A DNA stretch of 64,000 bases, taken from positions 1 to 64,000 of the IMG/VR virus record IMGVR_UViG_3300030333_001969; one strand, given 5' to 3'. Shown piece by piece: positions 45,193 to 53,891 of the stretch (its first letter is position 1; each line of letters starts with the position of its first letter). A model generated the notes under the pieces. The model was not told the DNA's origin. It did not search any database and was given only the letters and a program-made list of their open reading frames with translations. The stretch is from a virus. The translations under genes were made by a program, and so were the position numbers.

Positions 45193-47281
45193 CTGTTGTT
45201 TCCTCCACTAATTCCTTCTTTTCAAGGCGACCCATAAGTTGATACATTTGGTCTTCAATAATTTCTCCTTTCTTTTCATATTGCAACAACTGTATGTATA
45301 TGTTTGTATTATCTATAATATGTTGAACCTTTTCCTTAACAGCATCTACTAATCCTTGAACAATATCGTCTTGATTCTTTTCTGCTAGTTGCACCAATTC
45401 CTTTAACATTTTCAATTGTTTCTTTTCATCCTCTTCATCTAATATAGCGTTCTTCATACTATTTAATGTTCTAGTTCCATAATAAAAATCTAATTTAATA
45501 ATAGTATGTAACACGCTTGACGGAGTAACATCATGTAAGTTTTCATCATATTCTTCAAACTCATCTAATAATGTTTGTAGTGTGTTAGTTTTTACCATTG
45601 ATATATCTATTTCATCTTCGGAATCTCTAAACCCTTTAAGTTGGTTAACAAACACCTTTGCCTTTTCCATAGACACTCCAAGATGATTAAACTTATACAT
45701 ATCTTTTACAGGCTTAAACATTGGCTCATCTGTATTTCTATCTTCTAAAAGAGAAACTATTGAAATTGCCATTCTATTATTACCTTTCCCATAAAATTCT
45801 TTTAACGCATTATTAACAGCAGCAACGTCATTTCTTGCCGTTTTTATAATCTCAGGTAGTTTTTCAAACAACTCTACTTCTTCCTTGGTAAATAAATTTG
45901 TTCCTTGTTGTTCACCTTGATAATACTTCTCTAGTGTCTGTAAAGATTCTACTACTGCTCTTGCTTCATCAGATTTAGAATTCATAACATATGTATAAAA
46001 CTTGGGAAACTCTTCTCCTCTTTTTCTATAAATTTCTCTTAATTCTTGAATTTTCTCAGGTGAAACCCCGGAAGGATGTGATTTTATATATTGCTCTCTT
46101 TTACCTTTTTTGCCTCTATCATAGTCTTCTTTTCTATCTTCTCTAGTATAGAACTCAGATTGTTTATCCTTAGCCTTCTCAAATAATGCTACTAGTTTAG
46201 AAGAAACCTTTCTTTCTGTTTTAATCTCTTCTCCTCTTTCTATTACATTTCTCAAGTTCAGAGTACCAGATGTTAGTATAGTTTCTAAGGTAGCAGAAAC
46301 TCCAAGTTTTCCTTTGATTAATAATAATGATTTTCTTGCATTTTCAATAGCCTTTTTACTTTTTGTTTTAGGCGTAGGCATAAACTCTACTTTCTTTCTC
46401 CAACCCTTGCCTCCTAATAGTTTTAAATAATTTAGTGCATCTTCTTCACTTTCTACTTTGTTGGTATAATTCTTTTCTTCTAGACTCTCACTTTCTCTTT
46501 GAACTCTATCAGATACGTCTGCTTTTCCTAGTAGTTTTAATAGAACAGATTTACTAGAACCTCCTGTTCTTGTAAATTTAATTTGATTTCCTTGTTCTCT
46601 TTGTTCAAATTTATTGATAATATCTTTCACTTGTTCTAAATGAGCAGGTGTAATTATTCGTGGGCCATCCTCTACCTTTGCTTTTCCTAAAGTGATTACA
46701 ATTTCAGCACCTGTTTTTTCAACAGTAACATTATATTTTTTAAGAGCCTCTTGTATTTCTTTCATTGCACCTACTTGTTTAGTTCTATATTCTTTATCTG
46801 TTGTGTAATATAATAAGTCGTCATCATTATCATCTATTAATTCTAATAACTCTGCTTTATTATTTAACAACACATCCATCTTACGTTGTCTATTTTTACC
46901 AGCCCAAGTTCTAAATCCTTTACCTACAAACTTCTGTAGGGGTGTCTTGTCACCTTCTTTAAGGGACGCTAATATCTCATCAAACTTAAATTCTGATGTA
47001 GCCTTTTCTTGACGCTTTTTACTTTCTGCGGTAAGTATCTTATTTAATCCTTCCACTACTTTCAATGCTTCTGCTGCAATAGTGTCTTCTAAGTTCTTAA
47101 ATTCTTTGGGAATTTGTTTCTTTTGAGAAAGAGCAGTAGCCTTGTTTTTAACACTAACAATGTTTGTCTTATCTTCTTTCTCGGCTTCTCCTAAGATATA
47201 ATCTGCACCTTTATCTGTCGTTAACAGTCCCGCAACATTTGCGGGTTTAGGCAAAGCCTTTAACAAATTTTCCCAAGTCAC
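45182..47281 (-). CDS. Large W-tag coiled-coil protein
   Basis: 699 residues from a GTG start (47281), preceded by CGTGATTAA. It starts MTWENLLKALPKPANVAGLL (W-tag). The body is Lys/Glu-rich and helical throughout (QTLEKYYQGEQQGTNLFTKE, YQLLQYEKKGEIIEDQMYQL-type heptads near the end). There is no enzymatic motif. It may be a large internal head protein, similar in character to the 855- and 679-residue neighbours. Confidence 0.55.
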   Translation of the reverse strand: MTWENLLKALPKPANVAGLLTTDKGADYILGEAEKEDKTNIVSVKNKATALSQKKQIPKEFKNLEDTIAAEALKVVEGLNKILTAESKKRQEKATSEFKFDEILASLKEGDKTPLQKFVGKGFRTWAGKNRQRKMDVLLNNKAELLELIDDNDDDLLYYTTDKEYRTKQVGAMKEIQEALKKYNVTVEKTGAEIVITLGKAKVEDGPRIITPAHLEQVKDIINKFEQREQGNQIKFTRTGGSSKSVLLKLLGKADVSDRVQRESESLEEKNYTNKVESEEDALNYLKLLGGKGWRKKVEFMPTPKTKSKKAIENARKSLLLIKGKLGVSATLETILTSGTLNLRNVIERGEEIKTERKVSSKLVALFEKAKDKQSEFYTREDRKEDYDRGKKGKREQYIKSHPSGVSPEKIQELREIYRKRGEEFPKFYTYVMNSKSDEARAVVESLQTLEKYYQGEQQGTNLFTKEEVELFEKLPEIIKTARNDVAAVNNALKEFYGKGNNRMAISIVSLLEDRNTDEPMFKPVKDMYKFNHLGVSMEKAKVFVNQLKGFRDSEDEIDISMVKTNTLQTLLDEFEEYDENLHDVTPSSVLHTIIKLDFYYGTRTLNSMKNAILDEEDEKKQLKMLKELVQLAEKNQDDIVQGLVDAVKEKVQHIIDNTNIYIQLLQYEKKGEIIEDQMYQLMGRLEKKELVEETTDGN

Positions 47282-47285
47282 TTAA

Positions 47286-48146
47286 TCACGCCGTAAACCA
47301 GTCATCTTCTTTTATTCCTTCTGGTATAAACAAGAAGGATTTATTGGGATTCTGTTTGACTTCTTCTTTAAAGCCAGTTATAAAATCCGCCTTATCCATG
47401 TCTGGTGCAACGCTTCGGCCCCTATTTGTTACTTCAGGGAAGTTCCTTAAATTTGCAGGTTTCTCTATATCTTCATTTAGCCTAAACAATCCTTTTTCTA
47501 CCAGACTCATAATTATTGGATTTTCACCATGCTTAAGATTGACTAGTTCTCCTAGCCCAAATTCTTTCATCATGGCTCTTTGCTTCTTAAGCGCGGTTTT
47601 ACTAAAATCATCATACCATGTTCTAATGTATAAAACTGCTGCTTCTGCATTAGTTAAAGGAACATCTTCCGGCATAAATACTAACTCAGTATCGTGTGGT
47701 AAATCTATACTAACGCTCCAATTTGGTCTTTTAACTGCGTCTTCTCTAATAGTAAGACCTATCTCATTTGGTTCTAATTTCCAAACGTGCCTACCCCTTG
47801 AAGCATCACGCTCTAATGGTAATTTACTTGCTCTATCCATTACTCCCCACATTGGCTCATTAAACTCCACATTCCAATCTCGTAGTTCCCAAGTGTCAAT
47901 GTTTACTTTACCATACACACCTCTTTGGGTGTCACTCATTAACCTTGGCCTAAATTCATTAGTGTTTCTTTTAGTCCATTGAGTCATCGTTCTTTGTTGG
48001 TTAAATGTAGACATCCACGTTCCTGTGGTATTAAACACTAACTCTTTTAATTTTGGAAACTTATCTAAATAAAAGTATCCTTTTTTCTCGCCCCTCATAT
48101 TGGTGGGCATTTTTAATATCTTTTCCCAAATATCTTTCTTATTCAT
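47286..48146 (-). CDS. W-tag protein, unknown function
   Basis: 286 residues; AGGTGA lies 6 nt before ATG 48146. It starts MNKKDIWEKILKMPTNMRGE, a W-tag shifted a few residues inward. A mixed alpha/beta body follows, rich in Trp (TWELRDWNVEFNEPMWGVMD), with a domain containing PLTNAEAAVLYIRTWYDDFS near 180. No family recognised. Confidence 0.5.
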   Translation of the reverse strand: MNKKDIWEKILKMPTNMRGEKKGYFYLDKFPKLKELVFNTTGTWMSTFNQQRTMTQWTKRNTNEFRPRLMSDTQRGVYGKVNIDTWELRDWNVEFNEPMWGVMDRASKLPLERDASRGRHVWKLEPNEIGLTIREDAVKRPNWSVSIDLPHDTELVFMPEDVPLTNAEAAVLYIRTWYDDFSKTALKKQRAMMKEFGLGELVNLKHGENPIIMSLVEKGLFRLNEDIEKPANLRNFPEVTNRGRSVAPDMDKADFITGFKEEVKQNPNKSFLFIPEGIKEDDWFTA

Positions 48147-48154
48147 TTTTTCAC

Positions 48155-48562
48155 CTAATCCTGCACTTCATCTCTAGTTGCTTTTGTTTGTCCTGTTTTA
48201 CAATCCCAAGGCCCAAATCCATGAACGTCTTTTGCTCTTTGCCCATTTGTTGGAGACTTAAAAGATTCTAATATTTCCTTATGTATATCACAAGCCTGAT
48301 GCCCACATTTTCTACATTTCCATGTTGCTCTCATATTACATAATGGGTTTCTACAAACACACTCATCTTTTGTTTGTGCTGCAACTTCTGTTTTATCCTC
48401 CACATCAGGAATGTTCCTATCTTTTGTTTTAATCTTGGACTTACTTTTAGTCCTAGACCTCTCAACGTGTGGAGGGGGTTGACGGGTTAAAGGTTGTGGG
48501 CCTACAGGCCGAGGCACTTGAATTACTTTAAGCACATCAGTCCATTGTCGTTCATCTGTCAT
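48155..48562 (-). CDS. W-tag protein with zinc-binding C-terminus
   Basis: 135 residues from ATG 48562 (MTDERQWTDVLKVIQVPRPV); the frame opens 15 nt earlier. The tag is slightly internal. A Pro/Lys-rich linker follows, then a zinc module: C68, C70, C75, C83-x2-C86, C91, H94 (CNMRATWKCRKCGHQACDIH), akin to B-box-type fingers. The same C-x3-A-x-W-x-C-x2-CG-x-Q-x-C-D-x-H pattern is in the protein encoded at 56893-57267, so the two share a domain. Probably a nucleic-acid- or protein-binding module. Confidence 0.6.
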   Translation of the reverse strand: MTDERQWTDVLKVIQVPRPVGPQPLTRQPPPHVERSRTKSKSKIKTKDRNIPDVEDKTEVAAQTKDECVCRNPLCNMRATWKCRKCGHQACDIHKEILESFKSPTNGQRAKDVHGFGPWDCKTGQTKATRDEVQD

Positions 48563-48731
48563 AAGAAAACCTCTCATTCAATTTTTGCTTTCTCTTTTCA
48601 CAGCCACATTTTGTTCCTGTTATTTCGTTGATTGCGTAAACTGCCTTTTTAATACCTGTAGCAGTTGTGATTCTTTCTATGGTGTCACCTACACCTTTGT
48701 CTTCTTTAAGTAATGCTTTCTTCCAACTCAT
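48552..48731 (-). CDS. Very small W-tag protein with CGC motif
   Basis: 59 residues: MSWKKALLKEDKGVGDTIER, then ITTATGIKKAVYAINEITG and CGCEKRKQKLNERF. The latter part resembles a small conserved protein frequent in tailed viruses (gene products with GxGDxIExxTxATGIK and CGCxxRKxxLN). Here that protein carries a W-tag in front, which supports the tag being a separable N-terminal addition. It overlaps the next gene by 11 nt. Confidence 0.6.
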   Translation of the reverse strand: MSWKKALLKEDKGVGDTIERITTATGIKKAVYAINEITGTKCGCEKRKQKLNERFSYDR

Positions 48732-48732
48732 G

Positions 48733-49074
48733 TTATTCTTGCCCCCAAGGATGGCCTAATGACATTTGGTTTGGGTCTTTTGGTGGTTCTGTAGTTTCAA
48801 TAACAGGTGCGTCTTGTAATTTAGTTTGAACCATCTTACCTTGTTTATTGTTAATATACTCTTCTAGTTCTTTTCTTAGGGACGCTATTATTTCTGTTGC
48901 TTTACCTATATATCTATCTTCTATTCTTTTTCTTGCTTGTTTATCAGCAGAATCTCGTTGTAAACTATAAGCATAACGATTTACTCTATTAAGTTCATCT
49001 TTTAAATAACGCCATTTAAGGTTATCAGAATCAGGAACAAGTTCCGCGTTTTTAAGTATATCTTCCCAACTCAT
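48733..49074 (-). CDS. W-tag protein with helical body
   Basis: 113 residues from ATG 49074 (MSWEDILKNAELVPDSDNLK), chosen for the ATGA overlap. It is helical and charged (ALQRDSADKQARKRIEDRYI-like segment, LRKELEEYINNKQGKMVQTK), with a Pro-rich acidic end. One of the clearest W-tags. Function unknown. Confidence 0.55.
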   Translation of the reverse strand: MSWEDILKNAELVPDSDNLKWRYLKDELNRVNRYAYSLQRDSADKQARKRIEDRYIGKATEIIASLRKELEEYINNKQGKMVQTKLQDAPVIETTEPPKDPNQMSLGHPWGQE

Positions 49075-50036
49075 GTGTTTTGTGCCTCCAACCAAGTTTT
49101 TAATCCATTAAGAGCATCTGTTAAATCTTTTTCTCTTATTTCTCTTTGTCTATCTATTTCTTTAAGTTCTTCTGCTGTTGGCCCTGCTGCTCTTGCTTCT
49201 GCGGCTTCTTGCCTAGTGTCTTTTTGTTTTTCTTGTTCTTCTTGGTCTTCAAGACTTTGTAATAATCTTACAGATTGGGGTGAAAACTTTTGGTTTGGGT
49301 CTTTACTATCTCTTCTAGCCTTCATTTGGTCTATTAGTTTCTTTCTATCTGTTCGCACTTGGTCTTCATCTCTTCTACTTCTATTTGCGGTTTTAAAGTC
49401 TCCAATGTTTCCCATATCTTTAGGTGGTTTATATGTTGGTTTCTTTTTGTCTGTACCTGCAATGTTTCTTACTACTTGACCCCATCTGGGTTTTCCTGAT
49501 AATAGACTTAATCTTCTAAGGGATGAAGTGTTAGGGCCAAATGCTTCCTCTAATTCTTCTCCGGGTATTCCAGTATCTCCGGTATCTTTGTCTCTGGAAT
49601 AAAATGCTCCTCTTCTTTCTAAGCCTTCTTTAACTGCTGTTCTTTGTCTTGCTGTTTCTTCTGCTTCTTTTTGCTTATCCCTTTCTCTTTTTGCTTTTGC
49701 TTGGTCTTGTTGAGTTTTAACTCTTTTTGCCCTTTCATCCTGTTCTTTCTGTCTTTTTATTTCTGCGGCTTCTGCGGCTCGATTTTTTGCTTCTTCCTTA
49801 TCTGCACTCTCTAATTCTTTAGTACGTTGTTGTTTAGCCCTTCTTTTCTCTTCTGCTTCTGCTTGTTTTGCCCACCTTTCTTTTTGTTTTGCTTGTTCTT
49901 TTTTCTGTTCTGCTATTTTCTTATTCTCTATTTGCGTTTTAGGAGATGCAACATAATGACCCGGCCCAGAAGAAAATTCTACACCTCTATCGTCTTTCCA
50001 CTTAACCATATTAAACCAAGCAGCAGTTGCATTCAT
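49071..50036 (-). CDS. Long charged-helix protein with W-tag variant
   Basis: 321 residues; TTAGGTGATTTA precedes ATG 50036. It starts MNATAAWFNMVKWKDDRGVE, with AWFNMVKW as a tag variant, then a Lys/Glu/Gln/Arg/Ala-rich region (residues 40-150, such as RWAKQAEAEEKRRAKQQRTK) that should form a long single helix or coiled coil. GRPNTSSLRRLSLLSG-like (GPNTSSLRRLSLLSGKPRWG) and a C-terminal helix follow. Likely structural. Confidence 0.55.
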   Translation of the reverse strand: MNATAAWFNMVKWKDDRGVEFSSGPGHYVASPKTQIENKKIAEQKKEQAKQKERWAKQAEAEEKRRAKQQRTKELESADKEEAKNRAAEAAEIKRQKEQDERAKRVKTQQDQAKAKRERDKQKEAEETARQRTAVKEGLERRGAFYSRDKDTGDTGIPGEELEEAFGPNTSSLRRLSLLSGKPRWGQVVRNIAGTDKKKPTYKPPKDMGNIGDFKTANRSRRDEDQVRTDRKKLIDQMKARRDSKDPNQKFSPQSVRLLQSLEDQEEQEKQKDTRQEAAEARAAGPTAEELKEIDRQREIREKDLTDALNGLKTWLEAQNT

Positions 50037-50044
50037 TAAATCAC

Positions 50045-50383
50045 CTAATAATATGTTTCTGCGAGTCTTCTTTTAGAGGGTTCTGAACAAGTGGGGGCAG
50101 TTCTACTTCCTTTTTCTTCTACACAAATAGACCAAGATTGTTGGTTCCATTGTTGATACTCTTTAATGTTTTCACCACGCCTTCCTATGATTAATCCTGC
50201 TACACCGGGCTTTGTTATTATTCTTATCTTTTTCATCATTCTATCTACACTTATGCTAATTAGGTATTTTGCCAATTTCTTTCTAGCAAAGAAATTCCAA
50301 AGATTACTCCTAATCCTTTTATCTCCCGAAGGTCTATCTGACCTTGGGTTTCTTGTTTTTAATATTTCAAACCATTCTTCCAT
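50045..50383 (-). CDS. W-tag protein with KH domain
   Basis: 112 residues starting MEEWFEILKTRNPRSDRPSG (W-tag). Residues about 42-90 form a KH-like RNA-binding domain: KKIRIITKPGVAGLIIGRRG then ENIKEYQ, i.e. strand, helix, the GxxG loop IGRRG (66-70), helix, as in NusA and ribosomal protein S3. The basic tail fits RNA binding. If the tag sends it into the head, it would enter the host with the DNA and could affect host RNA. KH assignment is by pattern. Confidence 0.65.
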   Translation of the reverse strand: MEEWFEILKTRNPRSDRPSGDKRIRSNLWNFFARKKLAKYLISISVDRMMKKIRIITKPGVAGLIIGRRGENIKEYQQWNQQSWSICVEEKGSRTAPTCSEPSKRRLAETYY

Positions 50384-50386
50384 TTA

Positions 50387-50650
50387 TCACACCTCATCTC
50401 TTCTTAAATTATTTTGCCATGAAGAATCAAAAAATTCAGGAGAACGCATTTTAGGCATATCTTTTTCTTGCACTAGTTTAAGCCTATACAATACTACAAA
50501 CCTATTACAGTTATCACAAACCCTACCGTCAACTAAAGGCTTTCCGTTGTTACCAAAACCACTATACGGTTTAGCACACAAAGCACATATTTTCTCATCC
50601 TTTAGGTCTTCTGGTTGTCTAACAGTTTTAACCACTTTATGCCAATTCAT
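50387..50650 (-). CDS. W-tag protein with zinc ribbon
   Basis: 87 residues starting MNWHKVVKTVRQPEDLKDEK (W-tag), then a zinc ribbon: C22-x2-C25 and C45-x2-C48 (ICALCAKPYSGFGNN, RVCDNCNRFVV). A helical tail follows. The short ribbon could bind nucleic acid or a polymerase subunit. Confidence 0.6.
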   Translation of the reverse strand: MNWHKVVKTVRQPEDLKDEKICALCAKPYSGFGNNGKPLVDGRVCDNCNRFVVLYRLKLVQEKDMPKMRSPEFFDSSWQNNLRRDEV

Positions 50651-50651
50651 A

Positions 50652-50966
50652 TTACTCTTCCTCCTTAATGTCTCTTAATATAGTAGATGTATTTAATAGA
50701 AATTTACTATCCTTTGGCCCGATTAATGTGCTAGACATAATAAAAGCAAGACTTCTAAGAACAGTATCTATATGATATTTCATTTTATCTGTTAATTTAG
50801 AATCAGTAGGTAATTTCTCTCTAGGAACCCTTGCCCATTCTTTACCGTCTTTCCTTTTATTCTTCTCTCTTTGTTCCTTTTCATATTCTGGTGTTCCCCA
50901 CCTATGCTCATCAGGATGATAAAAGTATGGTGTTTCATCTTCTTTAAGTATATCTTGCCAACTCAT
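50652..50966 (-). CDS. W-tag protein, unknown function
   Basis: 104 residues from ATG 50966 (MSWQDILKEDETPYFYHPDE), chosen because of the ATGA overlap with the gene upstream. The frame opens 39 nt earlier. After the tag comes a basic stretch (EQREKNKRKDGKEWARVPRE) and helical LTDKMKYHIDTVLRSLAFIM. Function unknown. Confidence 0.55.
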   Translation of the reverse strand: MSWQDILKEDETPYFYHPDEHRWGTPEYEKEQREKNKRKDGKEWARVPREKLPTDSKLTDKMKYHIDTVLRSLAFIMSSTLIGPKDSKFLLNTSTILRDIKEEE

Positions 50967-51619
50967 TGCATTCTTTCCTCCATCTTTTGTTTTACATCTA
51001 ACCAAACTTGTGGATGATTCTGTGCTAATACTTCTTGAACAATCTGCATTTGTGCTACTATGATTGTATCCTGCCTCTTGTGAACTAACTTGCCCTTAAA
51101 CTCCATTAAGTATCTTAGGCTTTCCCTAATTTCTTTTGCCAACTTGGTTAAACTATCAATATATTTTGGATGCAATTCGTCCTCTTCAAAGAGAACATCA
51201 ATCTTTTGCTCCAAACGGGTTATGTTCTTCGATAGACTGTCTATCTCGTCTACCTCTTTCACGGCTATAATACTTGCCGCAGCCTTCTGAACTAATGGCT
51301 GAAGATGTTTCCTCATGTGTCTCTTTACTTGTTCTTCTGAACATTTCAAAAGCATAGATACCCCTTTAGGAGTAACAGCCCCACTATGCAGTTGTTGTTC
51401 TAACTCACCCCTTAACTCATGTATACAGAAAGCACATCTAGGATTAGAAGCATCTACATAATCCCCCATATGATTTCTTTGATGCCTTGCAGATGTTCCG
51501 CTAGGCCAATCCATTCTATTATCTAAATCATCGGCAGTAATTGCCATTGTCTCTAATTGTGCTTCTAAGTCATCACGGTCTTCGTGATTACACAATTTAC
51601 ATCTTCTTCTCTTTACCAT
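50963..51619 (-). CDS. Two-zinc-module protein, possible small terminase
   Basis: 218 residues from ATG 51619 (MVKRRRCKLCNHEDRDDLEA). Two similar modules: C7-x2-C10...H46-x3-H50 and C62-x2-C65...H101-x3-H105, each with a helix-turn-helix-like segment between (ITADDLDNRMDWPSGTSARH, VTPKGVSMLLKCSEEQVKRH). A coiled coil (SKNITRLEQKIDVLFEEDEL) and more helix follow. DNA binding plus oligomerisation would suit a small terminase, but it lies 10 kb upstream of the large subunit. No W-tag. The internal duplication is seen directly; the terminase idea is inference. Confidence 0.6.
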   Translation of the reverse strand: MVKRRRCKLCNHEDRDDLEAQLETMAITADDLDNRMDWPSGTSARHQRNHMGDYVDASNPRCAFCIHELRGELEQQLHSGAVTPKGVSMLLKCSEEQVKRHMRKHLQPLVQKAAASIIAVKEVDEIDSLSKNITRLEQKIDVLFEEDELHPKYIDSLTKLAKEIRESLRYLMEFKGKLVHKRQDTIIVAQMQIVQEVLAQNHPQVWLDVKQKMEERMQ

Positions 51620-52791
51620 GCTAATACACTTTCCCAACTTTTCTTTACGTTCTTCTTTGGTGTAGCCTTTTTCTTAGGGGCTTCTTTTATTTCTACAAGA
51701 CCCGGCATAAATACAGTTTCTTTTCCGGGAGTTCTCTTACATTTCCCAGATAGAATTGCAAGATTTTTCATCTGTCTTCTAGTAATGTTAACGGATATAC
51801 CTTTTACTTCACCAATAAATTTATCATAGTCTGCTATTCTCTTAACAGTTTTGCTATCCTTTAAACCAATATCAATAAATGTAAAATTTTTGAGTCTACC
51901 TTGTGCATGAGAATCTCTAAACATACCCGTTGTTCTATTCATTCCCCAACCCGGATTATTTTTATCTCCAATCATTTCTGCTACATATTCTCTAACTGCA
52001 TCTATTTGCATTAATTCTGCCGCAGTAGTTCCTTTACCTGTATCTACAATCTTAAGTTTAAGATGCTCAAAATTAACATCTTCTTCTAGGGCTTTAACTA
52101 CTTCACTTAATACATGAAGTAATCCATTCTGAATCAATGCCTTCTTACGAATAATCATCTTTTTAACTTCATACAAATCTCCACTACCTGCAAAAAATGC
52201 TTGCCACATAGGAGGTTCTGCTTGGTTCTTAGCAGTATTATACCAATCACTAGAAACTGCCTTTAGAGATTCTTCTTTGCCACCAAATAGTTTAGCCTTT
52301 AGGTTTCTATATTTAACATATTCTGGAGTTCTGTAATGTCCATAAACTTCCACAACGTCTTCTTCTTCATCATAATCTGCGTTGCTTCTATTAACCTTAT
52401 TCCAATCTGGAATTGTGAATATAATATTTCTTGGGTCGTCATCAGTATCTCTCATGTCTTTTAGTTTAACATATACTTTAATAACTTCCTTCTTATCTTG
52501 TTCTGTAATGGCCTCGTTCATTTCTAACATATCATCTAATAATTTAACTATGTTATGACCACCATCTGGAATTTCATTTTCTCTATTTCTAGCCACCGCT
52601 AAATCCCCATGATTCGCAACTAAATCTAAAAGGCTTTTATCAGAAGTTATTCCTAAAGAATCTCCACTAATAGAATCACAATCCTTTTTCCAACCATCAT
52701 AGGCTTCTGCAAACTTAGAAGAATCAAAGGTTTGAGTTCCTTCAGAACCATCAATATTAACTACTGTTGATGCCTTCTTCTTCTTAGCCAT
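51613..52791 (-). CDS. Unknown protein ending in a W-tag-like peptide
   Basis: 392 residues starting MAKKKKASTVVNIDGSEGTQ. Mixed alpha/beta, with RRQMKNLAILSGKCKRTPGK near 345 and a Lys/Pro-rich linker (EIKEAPKKKATPKKNVKK). Its last residues, KKSWESVLAW, look like the W-tag (SWEDIL) placed at the C-terminus. It shares no other motif with the tagged proteins. Function unknown. Confidence 0.55.
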   Translation of the reverse strand: MAKKKKASTVVNIDGSEGTQTFDSSKFAEAYDGWKKDCDSISGDSLGITSDKSLLDLVANHGDLAVARNRENEIPDGGHNIVKLLDDMLEMNEAITEQDKKEVIKVYVKLKDMRDTDDDPRNIIFTIPDWNKVNRSNADYDEEEDVVEVYGHYRTPEYVKYRNLKAKLFGGKEESLKAVSSDWYNTAKNQAEPPMWQAFFAGSGDLYEVKKMIIRKKALIQNGLLHVLSEVVKALEEDVNFEHLKLKIVDTGKGTTAAELMQIDAVREYVAEMIGDKNNPGWGMNRTTGMFRDSHAQGRLKNFTFIDIGLKDSKTVKRIADYDKFIGEVKGISVNITRRQMKNLAILSGKCKRTPGKETVFMPGLVEIKEAPKKKATPKKNVKKSWESVLAW

Positions 52792-52793
52792 GT

Positions 52794-53012
52794 TTATTCC
52801 TCCTTACGATTATCTTCATGTGTTGACATTAATCCTGCTGTCCCTGCCACAGCACCACCCATCGCCAACGGTATTACCTTTTCTACATCGCAATTGCATT
52901 CATCTTCACACTTGCATTTCTTTCCCCCATAAGATATATTGAATAATGCATCGGTTCCCCCACCTGATGACATTACTGCCCCTGCTTCTTTTATTATATT
53001 CCACCACTTCAT
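52794..53012 (-). CDS. W-tag protein, Cys cluster and hydrophobic segment
   Basis: 72 residues starting MKWWNIIKEAGAVMSSGGGT (W-tag). A CKCEDECNCD cluster (34-43) probably binds metal, followed by a Gly/Ala-rich hydrophobic stretch (VIPLAMGGAVAGTAGLMS, 46-63), perhaps membrane-inserting, and a charged end. ATGA overlap with the next gene. A tagged small membrane-active protein is one reading. Confidence 0.5.
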   Translation of the reverse strand: MKWWNIIKEAGAVMSSGGGTDALFNISYGGKKCKCEDECNCDVEKVIPLAMGGAVAGTAGLMSTHEDNRKEE

Positions 53013-53230
53013 AATCTATTCACTTCCTTTATTAAATCCTCATAGTATTCGCTATCTGGATTGTGTAGTATCCAAACTTCTTTTTCCTTTTCTTTAATTA
53101 GAATTCCTAGCGGGTCGGTTCTTTGAAACCCTAATGTATTTTCAAAGTCTGCATGAATAGCGTAGTCTTTAGTAAGAGTGTGTGAGCGAATTTTATACTC
53201 GCTTTCGCTTTTGAATAAATTAAACCACAT
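53009..53230 (-). CDS. Small W-tag protein
   Basis: 73 residues from ATG 53230 (MWFNLFKSESEYKIRSHTLT). A long upstream extension (to 53314) would lie inside the previous gene. The body looks like a small alpha/beta domain (FQRTDPLGILIKEKEKEVWI, DSEYYEDLIKEVNRL). Function unknown. Confidence 0.5.
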   Translation of the reverse strand: MWFNLFKSESEYKIRSHTLTKDYAIHADFENTLGFQRTDPLGILIKEKEKEVWILHNPDSEYYEDLIKEVNRL

Positions 53231-53231
53231 A

Positions 53232-53891
53232 TTAATTATACTCCTGTATTGCTGTTTTAATTTTAGAATATAATGGGTGCTTTGTGTAAAAATTAATTTT
53301 ATATTTATCTCCATCGTTTTTTGGGGGAATGTGTTTAAAAACGTTTTCAGGATTATTACTCTTTATTCTAACAATCATCACACTAGTAGGTTCTTGTTTT
53401 TCTTCGTCTTTAAAACCCATAGCCTCATGGTATGCTTTTATATGTTCATCATTAAAAAATTGAAATCCATCTTTTCCTACAAACGTTATTTTTGGCGCAC
53501 CCATCCATTCTAAGTTTCTATTAATTCTTTCAACTGCATTATCCCTCATGTCTTTTCTGACCCACTCATGCATAACTCCTTCTCCCGCAGATTTACCGTG
53601 CTTTCCATGTGTCTCTAGGAAAAAAGGAATGTTTTTTTGTTTGAAAAAGTCTGCTTTTATTTCTTTAGGAGAAACATCATCTTTAGTCCGTTGTAACATT
53701 TCGTCTGATAAAGTGTTAAATTTAACCCAATTAAAAAGAACTCCTCCTGCCTTCTTATCTTCCTTACTTACTGCTATAATAAATTGAGTTAAATCCCCCC
53801 AACGATTGGGCTTCCCATGTCCTCCCTTAAGAAACCTATTAATTTGTTTTTTTGAGAACTCATTTTTTTCAATTAACTCAAACCAATTCAT
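53232..53891 (-). CDS. W-tag protein, weakly GNAT-like
   Basis: 219 residues starting MNWFELIEKNEFSKKQINRF (W-tag). A core with FIIAVSKEDKKAGGVLF, then FFLETHGKHGKSAGEGVMHE and KITFVGKDGFQFFNDEHIKA followed by YHEAMGF, which is reminiscent of the last strands of GNAT acetyltransferases. The similarity is weak. It overlaps its neighbour upstream by ATGA. Confidence 0.45.
   Translation of the reverse strand: MNWFELIEKNEFSKKQINRFLKGGHGKPNRWGDLTQFIIAVSKEDKKAGGVLFNWVKFNTLSDEMLQRTKDDVSPKEIKADFFKQKNIPFFLETHGKHGKSAGEGVMHEWVRKDMRDNAVERINRNLEWMGAPKITFVGKDGFQFFNDEHIKAYHEAMGFKDEEKQEPTSVMIVRIKSNNPENVFKHIPPKNDGDKYKINFYTKHPLYSKIKTAIQEYN

Noticed and set aside
53232-53891. Relation to the HGKS-type paralogues because of THGKHGKSAGEG
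   Set aside because: Only the short HGKS word matches; the GDxNxSTR and WDGS segments are absent and the protein carries a W-tag instead.
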